A DNA stretch of 64,000 nt from Anaerobacillus alkaliphilus (GCF_004116265.1 NZ_QOUX01000039.1:124001-188000); one strand, 5' to 3'. Positions 1 to 8,913 are shown, numbered from the stretch's first letter. The notes: a model not told the origin generated them from the letters alone. Numbers and translations are program-made.

Positions 1-645
1 AAACATCTAGCTAAAGGAGAACGTGTATTAAAGCAAAATCGTGGTTCAACGGGTGAGGGAATTTGGCGAGTAGAATTAGTTAATAAAGAAGAAGTTGACA
101 TTAATGGTGCTTTGTTTACCGCGCAAGTAAAATGCACAGAAGCAAAGGATAACCAAGTTTATAACTTTCAATTAGGTGAATTTATGAATTTCTGTGAGCA
201 ATACATTGAAGGGGAAAATGGAATGCTTGTGGATATGAAGTTTTTACCAAGAATTGTTGAAGGAGAAATTCGAATATTAATGATTAATGATCAACCAGTT
301 AATGTTGTTCATAAAAAGCCAGCAGAAGATGCCGATGCTTTTTCAGCTACATTATTTTCTGGAGCTAAATACCGCTATGATACGCCAGCCGATTGGCCGG
401 TTTTAATAAAACTTTTTAAAGAAAAGTTACCAATGATTATCGGAATTTTAGGTGATTATGATTTGCCATTAATTTGGACGGCAGACTTTATTTTAGATAC
501 AGATGAACATGGTAATGACAAATACATCCTTGGAGAAATGAATTGTTCTTGTGTAGGTTTTACATCTCACCTTGAGTTAAGTGATGATGTTGCTCGTGCA
601 ATTGTTAAGTTAGTAACGAAAAATAAAAGCAAAGAATTAGCGTAA
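1..645 (+). CDS. Cj0069-family ATP-grasp-like protein (5' truncated)
   Basis: The reading frame is open from the first base, so the gene starts outside the window; 214 C-terminal residues are present. The segment near the left edge (KQNRGSTGEGIWRV) resembles the glycine-rich nucleotide loop of ATP-grasp enzymes, and later acidic and Asn motifs (WTADFILD, GEMNCSC) sit where ATP-grasp proteins bind Mg-ATP. The whole resembles the family named Cj0069, whose substrate is not known to me. An internal TTG at 112 could be mistaken for a start but has no ribosome site and would cut the loop. A rho-independent terminator follows directly. Family call is from memory; the biochemical role is open. Confidence 0.7.
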   Translation, partial: KHLAKGERVLKQNRGSTGEGIWRVELVNKEEVDINGALFTAQVKCTEAKDNQVYNFQLGEFMNFCEQYIEGENGMLVDMKFLPRIVEGEIRILMINDQPVNVVHKKPAEDADAFSATLFSGAKYRYDTPADWPVLIKLFKEKLPMIIGILGDYDLPLIWTADFILDTDEHGNDKYILGEMNCSCVGFTSHLELSDDVARAIVKLVTKNKSKELA

Positions 646-654
646 CATCTAATT

Positions 655-692
655 CCTAATAGGAATTTTGGTTCCTATTGGGATCTTTTTTA
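655..692 (+). terminator. Rho-independent terminator
   Basis: An 11-bp near-perfect stem (655-665 with 672-682, loop TTTTGG) is followed by ATCTTTTTTATA. The T tract is shared with the left tip of the adjacent MITE-like element, so the element either landed in the terminator tail or supplies part of it. Confidence 0.8.
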
Positions 693-897
693 TAAAGGCT
701 CTTTTCGTAAACATTGTGGCTTTTTATCCTAAAATAATCGGAAAATTACCCTAGATGAAGATATCAGCCAATAAATTATGTAAGAAAAGAGCAGTACTTA
801 CTAAATTAGTAGTGAATTCTTAGTAATTTGTGTAAAAATCCGGCTTTGGGATTTTTACGAAAGCAAAAAACTTTGCGAAAACAGCCTTTATAAAAAA
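686..897. mobile_element. MITE-like element, copy 1
   Basis: A non-coding element of about 200 bp with perfect 15-bp inverted tips (686-700 and 883-897, reading TTTTTTATAAAGGCT inward) and longer imperfect inverted ends of the form AGGCTNTTTTCGNAAA. Near the right end is a conserved 10-bp hairpin (GTAAAAATCC 832-841 with GGATTTTTAC 849-858). A second copy, about 90% identical by eye, lies at 58391-58598. No transposase is inside, so a non-autonomous element moved by an enzyme elsewhere is the inference. The rest of the 646-960 gap holds only the ribosome site of the next gene. Confidence 0.75.
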
Positions 898-960
898 CAC
901 GTTTGTAAGAAGCCATATACGGTTAAACAATAGTAATCCAAACATTAAGGGGGATTATTA

Positions 961-1749
961 ATGGCTTTACGAAACGTAATTAAAGAATTAGAGGAATTAG
1001 AAGCAAAAGAAAAGGTGTTAACCATTTATTTAAATACCGATCGAGCAGAATGTCAGAATGGCTCTTGGAAAATAAAATTGAAGAATGGTTTGAAAAGGTT
1101 AGAAGAATATATTAGTTTGAGTGGCAACGAGTATGAGCTAAGGAAATATAAAAAATCAAGGAAGACTGTTGAAAAGATGATGAATGATTCGGTAACCGAT
1201 TTGCAAAAAAGTGTCATTATTTTTGCATCAAACCAAGACAAGCTGTTTTCCGTTCATTTTCTACAGGTTCCAGTTAAGACTGAGTTTTTTTGGGAGGATA
1301 AACCCCACATTGACCAATTAAAACAGTTACAAAGGACCTATGAAACTAGCGGTGTAGTTATTGCAAATGAAGATGAATTATTACTTATGCACTCTGAATT
1401 AGGAGAGTTAGAGACTATCAACCAATTCTACTTTGAAGCATATACAGATGATTGGAGAATGTTCGAAGGAATGTCTGCATCAGAAAGACAAGCAACGGGC
1501 GCTAATCATCGAGATCATTTTCAGGATCGATTGGTAGCTAATCAGCAACGTTGGATGCGCAGCCTCTTACCTACTATAGAGCAAGCAGCTGCTTTGAATA
1601 ACTGGCAACACGTGCATATCATTGGACAGGCAAACTACCTAAATTTATTGGAGATGGAACTTGATCTTCCTATTAAAAGTATTCTTCGAAAAACTGTTCC
1701 TGATAGTGATCAAAAAGATATGATCTACAAAGAAATAAAAGCAATATAA
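961..1749 (+). CDS. VLRF1-family aeRF1-type release factor
   Basis: 262 residues, matching in length and N-terminal pattern (LTIYLNTDRAE, WKIKLKNGLKRLEEY) the VLRF1 branch of the archaeal/eukaryotic RF1 fold found in Bacillaceae. Such proteins are thought to act at the ribosomal peptidyl-transferase centre on stalled or peptidyl-tRNA-bearing complexes; that role is known for relatives and not shown here. No signal peptide or membrane segment is visible. The ATG is preceded by AAGGGGG at good spacing. The gene stands alone between the MITE-like element and cspD. Family assignment is from recognition of the N-terminal block. Confidence 0.75.
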   Translation: MALRNVIKELEELEAKEKVLTIYLNTDRAECQNGSWKIKLKNGLKRLEEYISLSGNEYELRKYKKSRKTVEKMMNDSVTDLQKSVIIFASNQDKLFSVHFLQVPVKTEFFWEDKPHIDQLKQLQRTYETSGVVIANEDELLLMHSELGELETINQFYFEAYTDDWRMFEGMSASERQATGANHRDHFQDRLVANQQRWMRSLLPTIEQAAALNNWQHVHIIGQANYLNLLEMELDLPIKSILRKTVPDSDQKDMIYKEIKAI

Positions 1750-1783
1750 CTAAATATTTTGCATTTTAAAAATAGCTATGCTA

Positions 1784-1882
1784 GTATAAATAATATCTAA
1801 AGCAAAGCTTTAGTAACTCTACCATATTTTGATAGAGTGGAAATTTACATGTGTCAAGGCACGAAATTAGGAGGCAATTTAC
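1784..1882 (+). promoter_or_regulatory. cspD promoter region and structured 5' leader
   Basis: A long untranslated leader precedes cspD, as is usual for cold-shock genes. It contains a hairpin (ACTCTACC 1816-1823 with GATAGAGT 1831-1838) and a strong ribosome site (AGGAGG, about 1870). A TATAAA-like -10 is near 1785 with TTGCAT at 1759-1764, but the spacing of 20 is long, so the exact promoter is uncertain. Confidence 0.4.
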
Positions 1883-2083
1883 ATGCAAAACGGTAAAGTA
1901 AAATGGTTTAACGCTGAAAAAGGTTTCGGTTTTATCGAAGTTGATGGTGGAAACGATGTATTCGTTCACTTCTCTGCTATCCAAGGTGATGGTTTCAAAT
2001 CTTTAGAAGAAGGCCAAGAAGTTTCTTTTGAGGTTGTCGAAGGTAACCGTGGACCTCAAGCGGCTAACGTTACTAAACTTTAA
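1883..2083 (+). CDS. cspD: Cold-shock protein, CspD-like
   Basis: A complete 66-residue cold-shock domain. The nucleic-acid binding motifs RNP1 (KGFGFIEV) and RNP2 (VFVHF) are intact, so it should bind single-stranded DNA and RNA and act as an RNA chaperone. The [10 protein letters not shown] start and short KL ending resemble Bacillus CspD more than CspB or CspC. It has a strong AGGAGG site, a long structured leader and its own terminator, so it is probably monocistronic. High confidence in family, moderate in which paralogue. Confidence 0.95.
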   Translation: MQNGKVKWFNAEKGFGFIEVDGGNDVFVHFSAIQGDGFKSLEEGQEVSFEVVEGNRGPQAANVTKL

Positions 2084-2100
2084 TTCTAAAACAATATACG

Positions 2101-2129
2101 ATAGCCCTCACATCTTTTGTGAGGGCTAT
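2101..2129. terminator. Bidirectional terminator between cspD and the MFS gene
   Basis: Perfect 11-bp stem ATAGCCCTCAC (2101-2111) with GTGAGGGCTAT (2119-2129). The T-run is short on the plus strand. It lies between convergent genes. Confidence 0.75.
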
Positions 2130-2145
2130 TTACATTACTAGACTA

Positions 2146-3351
2146 TTAGATTGCATTTTTCTTTAGAGTAGTAACGCTTTCTACTGATTCTTTCTGAGTA
2201 AAGAAAACACCTGCCATTAGAACGATGAACAACATCCCACTAATTGAATAAAAGATACTACCACTTTCAAATAGATCAATAAAAATTCCACCAACCACTG
2301 GTCCGGCAATACTACCTAACGCAAAGCAGATTGAAACCATGACATTCCCTGTAGGAATTAATGAACTTGGTATTAAGTCTGCTAGATAGGCAATTCCTAA
2401 TGAGAAGAGAGAGCCTAAAAACATACCAGCAACAATAAAACAAATAAGTAATGCGGTCATTGATGACTCTACAAATGCCATCGTTAAAAATGAAAGAAAA
2501 CCAAGTGAAAGTACGGATAGTAATACTTTTTTTCGACCAATTTTATCACTAAGCATTCCAAGAGGAAGCTGTGTTATAAGACTACCAAATACAAAAGCAG
2601 GTAGCAAAATTGATACATACTCAATGGTAATACCTGAGCGTAAGGCGTATACCGGGAAGTTACCATGGAGTGAAGCTTCTAGATATCCATAACAAAAGCC
2701 AGGCAATAAAGCAAACCATGCTAATGATAAGACTTTTTTGTATCTAGCTAACGTATTCAAACGTGCTCCAGTTTCAATTTCGTTATCTGGCCATTCGTTT
2801 CGTAACATCATCACGAAAATCCACGTGAAAAGACTCGTCGCAGAAGCGATAATAAACGGTAAGTATTCATTGATTGCCAGTAGTCTTGTCATTAATGGCC
2901 CAATTCCAAATCCGATTCCAAAAGCTAGACCATAGATAGATAAGTTTCGGCCTCGTTTTTCCTTTGGACTAGTAGAAGTAATCCAAACTTGTGTAGCATA
3001 GTGAATTAAATTGTCACCAATGCCAACAATGACCCGAAGAATAAACCAAAACCAAAAAACCTGCCAAAATGGAAATAGTATTAAAGAGGTGACCACTAAA
3101 AGTAAACCTGTAACAATTACAGGCTTATACCCGAATTTGCGTACTGGTTTTTCAATAAAAGGAGAGATTAACAAAATACCAATATAAAGACCTGCTGCAT
3201 TAAGTCCATTTAACGACGAAGAGAAGCCAATTTGTTCAAGCATGATGGCTAGTAATGGAAGAAGCATTCCTTGAGAAAACCCAGCAATCATAACCATCCC
3301 AACTAAAACCCAATAGCGGTAAATTGGGTTGTTTTGCTTTATTGCGTACAT
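2146..3351 (-). CDS. MFS transporter
   Basis: 401 residues with about twelve hydrophobic segments. The major-facilitator signature between helices 2 and 3 is degenerate in the N half and recognisable in the C half (GMLSDKIGRKKVLL). It should be a proton-coupled secondary transporter, most likely a drug or metabolite exporter, but nothing in the sequence sets the substrate. The ATG has a GGAG site. It converges on cspD with a shared terminator and diverges from the OsmC gene, so the interval 3352-3495 carries both promoters. Confidence 0.85.
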   Translation of the reverse strand: MYAIKQNNPIYRYWVLVGMVMIAGFSQGMLLPLLAIMLEQIGFSSSLNGLNAAGLYIGILLISPFIEKPVRKFGYKPVIVTGLLLVVTSLILFPFWQVFWFWFILRVIVGIGDNLIHYATQVWITSTSPKEKRGRNLSIYGLAFGIGFGIGPLMTRLLAINEYLPFIIASATSLFTWIFVMMLRNEWPDNEIETGARLNTLARYKKVLSLAWFALLPGFCYGYLEASLHGNFPVYALRSGITIEYVSILLPAFVFGSLITQLPLGMLSDKIGRKKVLLSVLSLGFLSFLTMAFVESSMTALLICFIVAGMFLGSLFSLGIAYLADLIPSSLIPTGNVMVSICFALGSIAGPVVGGIFIDLFESGSIFYSISGMLFIVLMAGVFFTQKESVESVTTLKKNAI

Positions 3352-3495
3352 AAAAAAACTCCAATCAAATTAATTTTAATGGAAATCCACTCTATATTCT
3401 AACTTTTCTAGTTGATAAAGGAAACCAAAAAGGATGACGAATTATGTGGGAATGTTTACAATGGAAAACAGGAAGAAAAAAAGGATGTGAAAAAC

Positions 3496-3888
3496 ATGAA
3501 GTTTATGATGAAAGAAAAAGGGTTTGAAACAGAAGTTGAATACGGAAAGCTTCAAGTTTGTGGAGATGAAAAATATGGGTTTCGTCCATATCAGTTACTA
3601 GTTTCAGCAGTTGCTGTATGTAGTGGTGGAGTACTGAGACAAGTGTTAGATAAAAAGAGACTAACATTCTCAGATATTACAGTTACAACGGATATAGTAA
3701 GGAATGAAAAGAAAGCCAATAGTATCGAAAAAATTCATATGCATTTTGTCATTACTGGGACAGGTCTAACTAGTGAGGTTATTGAAAAATGTTTACACGT
3801 AACCCGGAAGAATTGTTCTATGGTCCAATCTGTAGAAGGTAGTATTGAAATTACCGAGTCATTTGAAATTATTGAAGAAACAGTTTAA
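3496..3888 (+). CDS. OsmC-family protein (probable peroxiredoxin)
   Basis: 130 residues with an OsmC-fold pattern. Two conserved cysteines sit in AVAVCSGGVL and RKNCSMVQSV, the positions that form the redox pair in OsmC/Ohr peroxidases, so reduction of organic hydroperoxides is likely. I chose the ATG at 3496 because AAAAAGGATG lies just upstream. The frame extends back to a TTG at 3412, but that adds a charged stretch unlike the family and lacks a ribosome site. It ends at a terminator shared with the convergent PPOX gene. Confidence 0.8.
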   Translation: MKFMMKEKGFETEVEYGKLQVCGDEKYGFRPYQLLVSAVAVCSGGVLRQVLDKKRLTFSDITVTTDIVRNEKKANSIEKIHMHFVITGTGLTSEVIEKCLHVTRKNCSMVQSVEGSIEITESFEIIEETV

Positions 3889-3906
3889 AATTGTTATTCC
3901 AAAACA

Positions 3907-3932
3907 AAAAGGCTGCGTTCCCGCAGCCTTTT
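3907..3932. terminator. Bidirectional terminator
   Basis: Perfect stem AAAAGGCTGCG (3907-3917) with CGCAGCCTTTT (3922-3932) and a 4-base loop, between convergent OsmC and PPOX genes. Confidence 0.9.
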
Positions 3933-3936
3933 CACG

Positions 3937-4344
3937 TTACATTACGGTAGTTTCATTGTTCCCATCAACTAACTCAATGTGTTCTGGATCAATCTTTAAC
4001 AAGCAGTACTCTGGATCATTTGGTCCATCTAGCCATGGTGTTAGTTGTTCATTCCAATATTTTTCTTTTAATTGTTGGTCATTCACAATGCTGGCTTTTC
4101 CTTGAAGCTCAATATATTTATCGCCTTTGTGGTCATATCCTAAAAGAACATGGACATTTGGATTGTCTTGAATTTCATCAACTTTATGCGTTGTCTTATT
4201 TGTTGCTGTATAAAGTTGTAATTCATCGTGAAAGAACATCATATATCTTGCATGAGGTTTATTTCCCTGCATTGTTGATAAAACACCAACATGATCACTA
4301 TCGATGATATTTATCACTTCTTGCATTTGATTGTTGTTTGTCAT
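3937..4344 (-). CDS. Pyridoxamine 5'-phosphate oxidase-like protein (general stress type)
   Basis: 135 residues with the split-barrel FMN-binding pattern of the PPOX superfamily: HVGVLSTMQGNKPHARYM at the N terminus, then the TATNKTTHKVDEIQDNPNVHVLLG strand-helix block. It resembles small general-stress proteins such as YdaG rather than the vitamin B6 enzyme PdxH, being shorter and lacking the PdxH C-terminal signature. FMN or F420-like cofactor binding is inferred from the fold; the substrate is unknown. Cytosolic. Downstream it shares a terminator with the OsmC gene. Confidence 0.8.
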   Translation of the reverse strand: MTNNNQMQEVINIIDSDHVGVLSTMQGNKPHARYMMFFHDELQLYTATNKTTHKVDEIQDNPNVHVLLGYDHKGDKYIELQGKASIVNDQQLKEKYWNEQLTPWLDGPNDPEYCLLKIDPEHIELVDGNNETTVM

Positions 4345-4463
4345 GAGTGGTTACTCCCTTCGGTTGTATTCGGGGATGATTGGAAAAGTCCCTTTCATTA
4401 ATTTCTGTACAAAATTCGTTTTCATTCATTTCTTTTTAAAAAGAAAAAATGGGCATAATACGA

Positions 4464-5081
4464 TTAGTGAAGGGTTCCGTGATTTCTTTGACTTTTCCCT
4501 TTCGTTTTAACTTCAGAAAATAAACTTTCATTTTGATTTTTAGAATTGATAATTGTTGGAGGAGAAATTTGTTCGCCCGGTAGTCTGCTATGTAAGAAAT
4601 TAATTAATAGTTGTATATCTTGCTTTGTAGCCGGTTGAGCATGTTCTTTTAATAAAACCCCTATTTGTCCGCTTGGCTCAATCGTTGCCAGTTCAACGTC
4701 AGCAATCTGTTTCACACTTTCTTGACGGAGACGGACTTCAAGTTGATCAACCGTAAGCCTAAGTTTCCTTAGATTATCTTCTAGAATAACACCGTTATCT
4801 ATCACCAGTATGCCTTTACCGGTAATGAAACTTTCAAACTTATCATTCTTAGTTTGTACGTATTCCATTAACATCAGGACTAGGACAAGGAGAAAGGCAA
4901 TTAAGAATGTAACAAATATATTTCTGTTACTTACCGGCTGAATCATAAGGTTACCTATTGAAATCATTATGACTGTTTGAGATACGGTAATCTGAGAAAT
5001 GGATTTTCTACCAGCCAAACGTAGAACAAGGGATCCGACAATGACGATTAATATGGATTTCCACACCCAATGAAAGTCCAT
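4464..5081 (-). CDS. DUF421 membrane protein (YetF/YrbG family)
   Basis: 205 residues: three hydrophobic N-terminal segments (about 8-85) with the family block LRLAGRKSISQITV, then a cytosolic alpha/beta domain (about 90-165, with VIDNGVILEDNLRKL and LRQESV). This is the YetF-type DUF421 layout. Proteins of this class are linked to spore and envelope functions in Bacillus, but their activity is unknown to me. The tail (about 175-205) is charged and variable. Start ATG has an AAGGTGGG site. It is divergent from the yczE-like gene. Confidence 0.85.
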   Translation of the reverse strand: MDFHWVWKSILIVIVGSLVLRLAGRKSISQITVSQTVIMISIGNLMIQPVSNRNIFVTFLIAFLLVLVLMLMEYVQTKNDKFESFITGKGILVIDNGVILEDNLRKLRLTVDQLEVRLRQESVKQIADVELATIEPSGQIGVLLKEHAQPATKQDIQLLINFLHSRLPGEQISPPTIINSKNQNESLFSEVKTKGKSQRNHGTLH

Positions 5082-5156
5082 GTTCCCACCTTCTTAAAAT
5101 AAAGTAATATGGATAACTTTCCATAAATTAGTACCAATTATGTAAGGAGATCAATA

Positions 5157-5765
5157 ATGAATATAAAACTTAAACGAATGGTTAGCTTTTTGGCAGGATT
5201 AATTCTCCTGTCTCTAGGTATTAGTTTTACAATTCTGTCCCAGTTAGGGGCAGGAGCATGGGATGCTTTAGCTGTAGGGTTATCTAATCTAACGGGGTTA
5301 ACAGTAGGAACGTGGGTTATTTTAACAGGAGTAATCTTAATATTTGTCAATGCAGTTCTTCTAAAGAAAAAGCCTGACTTTATTGCTATGGTTACTGTAT
5401 TGATCATCGGATATTTTATAGATTTCTGGCTACTAATTATTTTCCCTAATTTTGTAGTTGATGCACTACTCATGCAAATTATCGTTTTGTTATCTGGAGT
5501 CATTCTTATGGGATTTGGAATATCAACCTATCTTCAAGGCAAATTTGCGGTCGTACCAATTGATCGGCTTATGATGGCGATACAATTTCGAACAAAAGTT
5601 AGTTTAGGTGTTGCTAAAACAATTGGTGAAGTTACTGCCTTAGTGCTGGCGTTTCTTGTAGGTGGTCCCGTGGGGGTTGGGACAATTGTGGTGACACTAT
5701 CTATTGGACCGATGATCCAATTGTTTTTTCCCCATTTAGAACGGTTTGTATATGGCAACAATTAA
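5157..5765 (+). CDS. YczE/YyaS/YitT-type membrane protein
   Basis: 202 residues with about five hydrophobic segments. The block LGAGAWDALAVGLSNLTGLTVGTW matches the YczE-like family of integral membrane proteins, which often sit beside MFS or regulatory genes in Bacillus. Function is not established. AAGGAGA precedes the ATG. It is transcribed away from the DUF421 gene and followed after about 90 bp by yfkD. Confidence 0.8.
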   Translation: MNIKLKRMVSFLAGLILLSLGISFTILSQLGAGAWDALAVGLSNLTGLTVGTWVILTGVILIFVNAVLLKKKPDFIAMVTVLIIGYFIDFWLLIIFPNFVVDALLMQIIVLLSGVILMGFGISTYLQGKFAVVPIDRLMMAIQFRTKVSLGVAKTIGEVTALVLAFLVGGPVGVGTIVVTLSIGPMIQLFFPHLERFVYGNN

Positions 5766-5852
5766 ATATAATAAAAGTGGATAATTTTTAATCCCTTCGA
5801 AAAAAATAACGGTAACCATTAATGTTACTATCGTTAATTTTAGGAGGAAAAG

Positions 5853-6650
5853 ATGAAAAAGTTAGTTATTTTACTTACTATGTTTAGTTTCTTAGTAGCA
5901 CAGCCACTTCTAGCTTTCGCAGAGGGTGAAGAAAAAGAAAGTAACGGTATGCCAAACTACGTTTTAAATATCTCAAAGGAAAACACGTATCCTAATCCAA
6001 CTCAAGACTTACCGCAATTACAGCCTAGTGAGATGGCACAAGAGCTATTGGATACGGCATCTGTACCTATTGAAAATCCAGAGTTAATTCGGATTTTGAA
6101 TGAGTCATCTATTAAAGGAAATAAATTAGCACTAACGTTAAATGCATCAATTTATTTGGGGCAATGGCCATTGGCATATGAATCAAACGAAACGAGTGTT
6201 AATTGGGAATACCAGAAGGTTAATACGAATTACCATGATAATCGTGGTGCAACAACACCAAAACGAATTCATTACAGCCAAGAGCAACAAAAGAAGGTTA
6301 CTGGAGGTTTAACAGCACAAATTCCTAATGGTGATGATGTTCAGAAGATGATGATGATAAAAGCGGCTGAAAAGACAGGCTTACCTTTAGCACTTTCAAC
6401 AGTTATCGGTCATGGTACGAAGAAAGAACAAATCTATAATGTGCCTGTGAAACAAGTAGGATATTTATACTCGTATGTTCCAGCGGCAAGTGAAAAAGGG
6501 AAAGTTACCTACGGTGAAGTATACCTAATCATCAAAGGCGGAAAAAAGCGTCTTGAAGTGAAGAATGTAACTCAACAAGGAATTGGAGCTTGGATCCCAG
6601 TTCAAGATCATGTAGCATTAAAATTTTATTCGGCTAACCAGCCTCGTTAA
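5853..6650 (+). CDS. yfkD: YfkD-like secreted protein
   Basis: 265 residues with a clear Sec signal peptide (lysines, hydrophobic core, cleavage near AFAEG, about residue 23-25). The mature part has no transmembrane segment. I recognise it as YfkD, a conserved Bacillus protein of unknown function. The neighbour on the opposite strand is yfkAB, as in B. subtilis, which supports the call. AGGAGG lies just before the ATG. Both genes end in one shared terminator. Confidence 0.85.
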   Translation: MKKLVILLTMFSFLVAQPLLAFAEGEEKESNGMPNYVLNISKENTYPNPTQDLPQLQPSEMAQELLDTASVPIENPELIRILNESSIKGNKLALTLNASIYLGQWPLAYESNETSVNWEYQKVNTNYHDNRGATTPKRIHYSQEQQKKVTGGLTAQIPNGDDVQKMMMIKAAEKTGLPLALSTVIGHGTKKEQIYNVPVKQVGYLYSYVPAASEKGKVTYGEVYLIIKGGKKRLEVKNVTQQGIGAWIPVQDHVALKFYSANQPR

Positions 6651-6683
6651 AAAATCTTGGGTGTTTTATACACCCAAGATTTT
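6651..6683. terminator. Bidirectional terminator, overlaps the end of yfkAB
   Basis: 13-bp perfect stem AAAATCTTGGGTG (6651-6663) with CACCCAAGATTTT (6671-6683). The last codons and stop of yfkAB (minus strand, stop 6666-6668) lie inside the stem-loop. Confidence 0.9.
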
Positions 6684-7796
6684 TCCGTTGAGGTTTGATT
6701 TTCGTTTCGTGAAATCTAAATCTTTGTAATAAGCATCTTTAACAAGAAGGTTTGGACCTAAGCACTTTACATCTCTGCAATGACAAGAGATACTTTTGGC
6801 GATACCTGAGTTCATCCAGTTCTGATAGGCAGTGGTTAAAGAAGTTTCCTGGATATTCCCTAATGAGGGTACATCACCAAAGTCGGTGACAATGATTTCC
6901 CCATCAAAGATATTCACATTTAACCTTGAACGTCCATCTGGATCATTTCTCACAGTAACATTGTTTTCGGAGTATAGCCTCTCTAGTAACGAACGATCTC
7001 TTAGGTTATCACTACAAGCATAGAATGGCAAGGTTCCAAACAACATCCATACATCTTGATTGCGATGATTTAGTAGTCGTTCTATCCCTTCTTGAAGCTC
7101 ATGAATAGACGCTACCTCTAAAGCACTTGCAAAGTCACTTGGGTACATGGGATGAACCTCATGGCGTTGACAACCCATTTCGACGATCTGATCATGGATT
7201 GCTTCGATATGTGGCAATGTTCGTTTATTAATCATTGTTTCAGCAGAGACTATTACACCTTGGCTTGTAAGTGCTTTGGCGTTTTCAACCATTCGTGTAA
7301 AATAACTGGCTCGTTGTTCGTAGGATGGTTTTTTATCCATCATCGCAAACCCTATGTCTACAAAATCCTCTACACTACCGTAATTATGAGAGATATGAAG
7401 TACGTCTAAGTAAGGGACAATTTTTTGATAGCGACTTAGCTCTAGCGTTAAGTTTGAATTGATTTGTGTTCTAACGCCTCTTTCATGGGCATACTTCAAA
7501 AGAGGAACGACATATTCATCAACGGATCTCATCGACAGCATTGGCTCACCACCAGTAATACTAAGTGAACGTAAATAAGGAATTTCCTCTAAGCGTCGTA
7601 GTAACAACTCTACTGGTAGTGGCGTCGGGTCTTTTGACTGTAATGTATAACCAACAGCGCAATGCTCACAGCGCATATTGCATAAAGTTGTTGTGGTAAA
7701 CTCGATGTTTGTTAACCGCATTTCGCCATAATCTTCAATATCCATATATGCTTCCCAAGGATCATACGTTGGGGTAATTTCTTTTAAGTTTTTCAA
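6666..7796 (-). CDS. yfkAB: Radical SAM protein YfkAB
   Basis: 376 residues. The radical-SAM cluster motif CNMRCEHC (CxxxCxxC) is near residue 39, followed by the GGEP motif (SITGGEPMLS) that contacts SAM. Near the C terminus is an additional CxCxxxxC element (SCHCRDVKC), the hallmark of the YfkAB family, probably binding a second cluster. The reaction is not known to me. The start is TTG at 7796, with AAAGGAAG upstream on the minus strand. It pairs convergently with yfkD. The region 7797-8054 carries divergent promoters. Confidence 0.9.
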   Translation of the reverse strand: MKNLKEITPTYDPWEAYMDIEDYGEMRLTNIEFTTTTLCNMRCEHCAVGYTLQSKDPTPLPVELLLRRLEEIPYLRSLSITGGEPMLSMRSVDEYVVPLLKYAHERGVRTQINSNLTLELSRYQKIVPYLDVLHISHNYGSVEDFVDIGFAMMDKKPSYEQRASYFTRMVENAKALTSQGVIVSAETMINKRTLPHIEAIHDQIVEMGCQRHEVHPMYPSDFASALEVASIHELQEGIERLLNHRNQDVWMLFGTLPFYACSDNLRDRSLLERLYSENNVTVRNDPDGRSRLNVNIFDGEIIVTDFGDVPSLGNIQETSLTTAYQNWMNSGIAKSISCHCRDVKCLGPNLLVKDAYYKDLDFTKRKSNLNGKILGV

Positions 7797-7991
7797 ACAG
7801 AACTTCCTTTCTATTGCAAATCTATATTAAGTGTAAAATGGATTGTGGAAAATGTAAAACTGAAATTTAATGTTCTGAAATTATCAGTCAAATCTAGGAT
7901 AAAATAATAACAATGAATACCATAATGTCCTATGTCTACGGGTAAGTATAGTTTGGTTGTATATATTTATGCTAGGATGTGTGTAAATTCT

Positions 7992-8020
7992 TTGTTTTAG
8001 TGGTAAAACAGTACTATACT
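7992..8020 (+). promoter_or_regulatory. Candidate sigma-A promoter
   Basis: TTGTTT (7992-7997), 17-base spacer, TATACT (8015-8020), about 35 bases before the TTG start of the next gene. Confidence 0.5.
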
Positions 8021-8054
8021 ATAAAATGAAAAGATTGAAAGGGGTAATAATAAC

Positions 8055-8246
8055 TTGGGTAAATCAGTTTATGATCAAAAAGAGCAACTTAATTTTTTAT
8101 ATGGAAGAATGGAGCTTCTTCTAACGATGTTAGATACAATTGAGCCTGAAGAAGCTGGGGTTGAAGAAATTGACCGTATTATCGAAATGTTAGATGAAAT
8201 CGAAAATAAATGTAAAAAGTTTAGAAATCAACTAATAGAAGAATAG
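8055..8246 (+). CDS. SE1561-family small protein
   Basis: 63 residues, highly charged and helical (QLNFLYGRMELLLTMLD, RIIEMLDEIENKCKKF), matching the small conserved Firmicutes family named SE1561. No signal peptide or membrane segment; function unknown. It starts at TTG with AAAGGGG upstream. The histidine phosphatase gene follows after 28 bp and they are probably co-transcribed. Confidence 0.75.
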   Translation: MGKSVYDQKEQLNFLYGRMELLLTMLDTIEPEEAGVEEIDRIIEMLDEIENKCKKFRNQLIEE

Positions 8247-8274
8247 AGATGTCTTTTTAGGGAGAGGGATAGCT

Positions 8275-8913
8275 TTGATACTATATTTAATTCGCCATGG
8301 GCAATCCACAGCAAATGAAAGTGGTGTTATCCAAGGACGCAAGGAATTTCCTTTATCTGTTGCTGGGAACAAGCAAGGAATGCTTTTAGGACAATTCTTT
8401 GCGTCTAAATCTCTTGACTATATTTACACTAGTGACTTAGAGCGAGCACATGAAACAGCAAAGTATCTCAGTGTTCACCAACCATTAGATGTAATTCCTT
8501 GGGATAAAATTAGAGAAATAGGCTTAGGTCCTCTAGAAGGGAAAACACGCAACGAGATTACGCTACAGTTTCCTGAAGTACACGAAACTACCTCAATTTT
8601 AACGACTGGGATTGCTGGTACAGAAACAGTGGAGGAAATAACAAAACGCTGTCAGTATGTTCTAGATCAATTGTTAACTGGTCACAAACGCCATCGAATT
8701 GCTCTCGTTTCTCACGGAGGGTTTATTAGTATTTTTCTTATGTATTTGATGTTTGGTGAAAAGTGGAACGATACTCATCGGCCATTTATTATTGGGAATA
8801 CTGGTGTAACGAAGGTCGAGTTCTTAGAGAATGGGAAACCTATTTTTCATTATGTAAATAAAGATTCGCATCTTTTACTCGGAGATATGCGAAGTGAGAG
8901 TGTTTTATATTAA
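8275..8913 (+). CDS. Histidine phosphatase family protein (phosphoglycerate mutase-like)
   Basis: 212 residues with the catalytic RHG motif at the N terminus (LIRHGQSTANESG), the SDLERAHETA block, and the second histidine in ALVSHGG. This is the branch-1 histidine phosphatase fold, so a phospho-histidine intermediate and phosphomonoesterase activity are expected; the substrate cannot be told. The TTG start follows AGGGAGAGGG. Second gene of a likely two-gene unit with the SE1561-family gene. Confidence 0.85.
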   Translation: MILYLIRHGQSTANESGVIQGRKEFPLSVAGNKQGMLLGQFFASKSLDYIYTSDLERAHETAKYLSVHQPLDVIPWDKIREIGLGPLEGKTRNEITLQFPEVHETTSILTTGIAGTETVEEITKRCQYVLDQLLTGHKRHRIALVSHGGFISIFLMYLMFGEKWNDTHRPFIIGNTGVTKVEFLENGKPIFHYVNKDSHLLLGDMRSESVLY

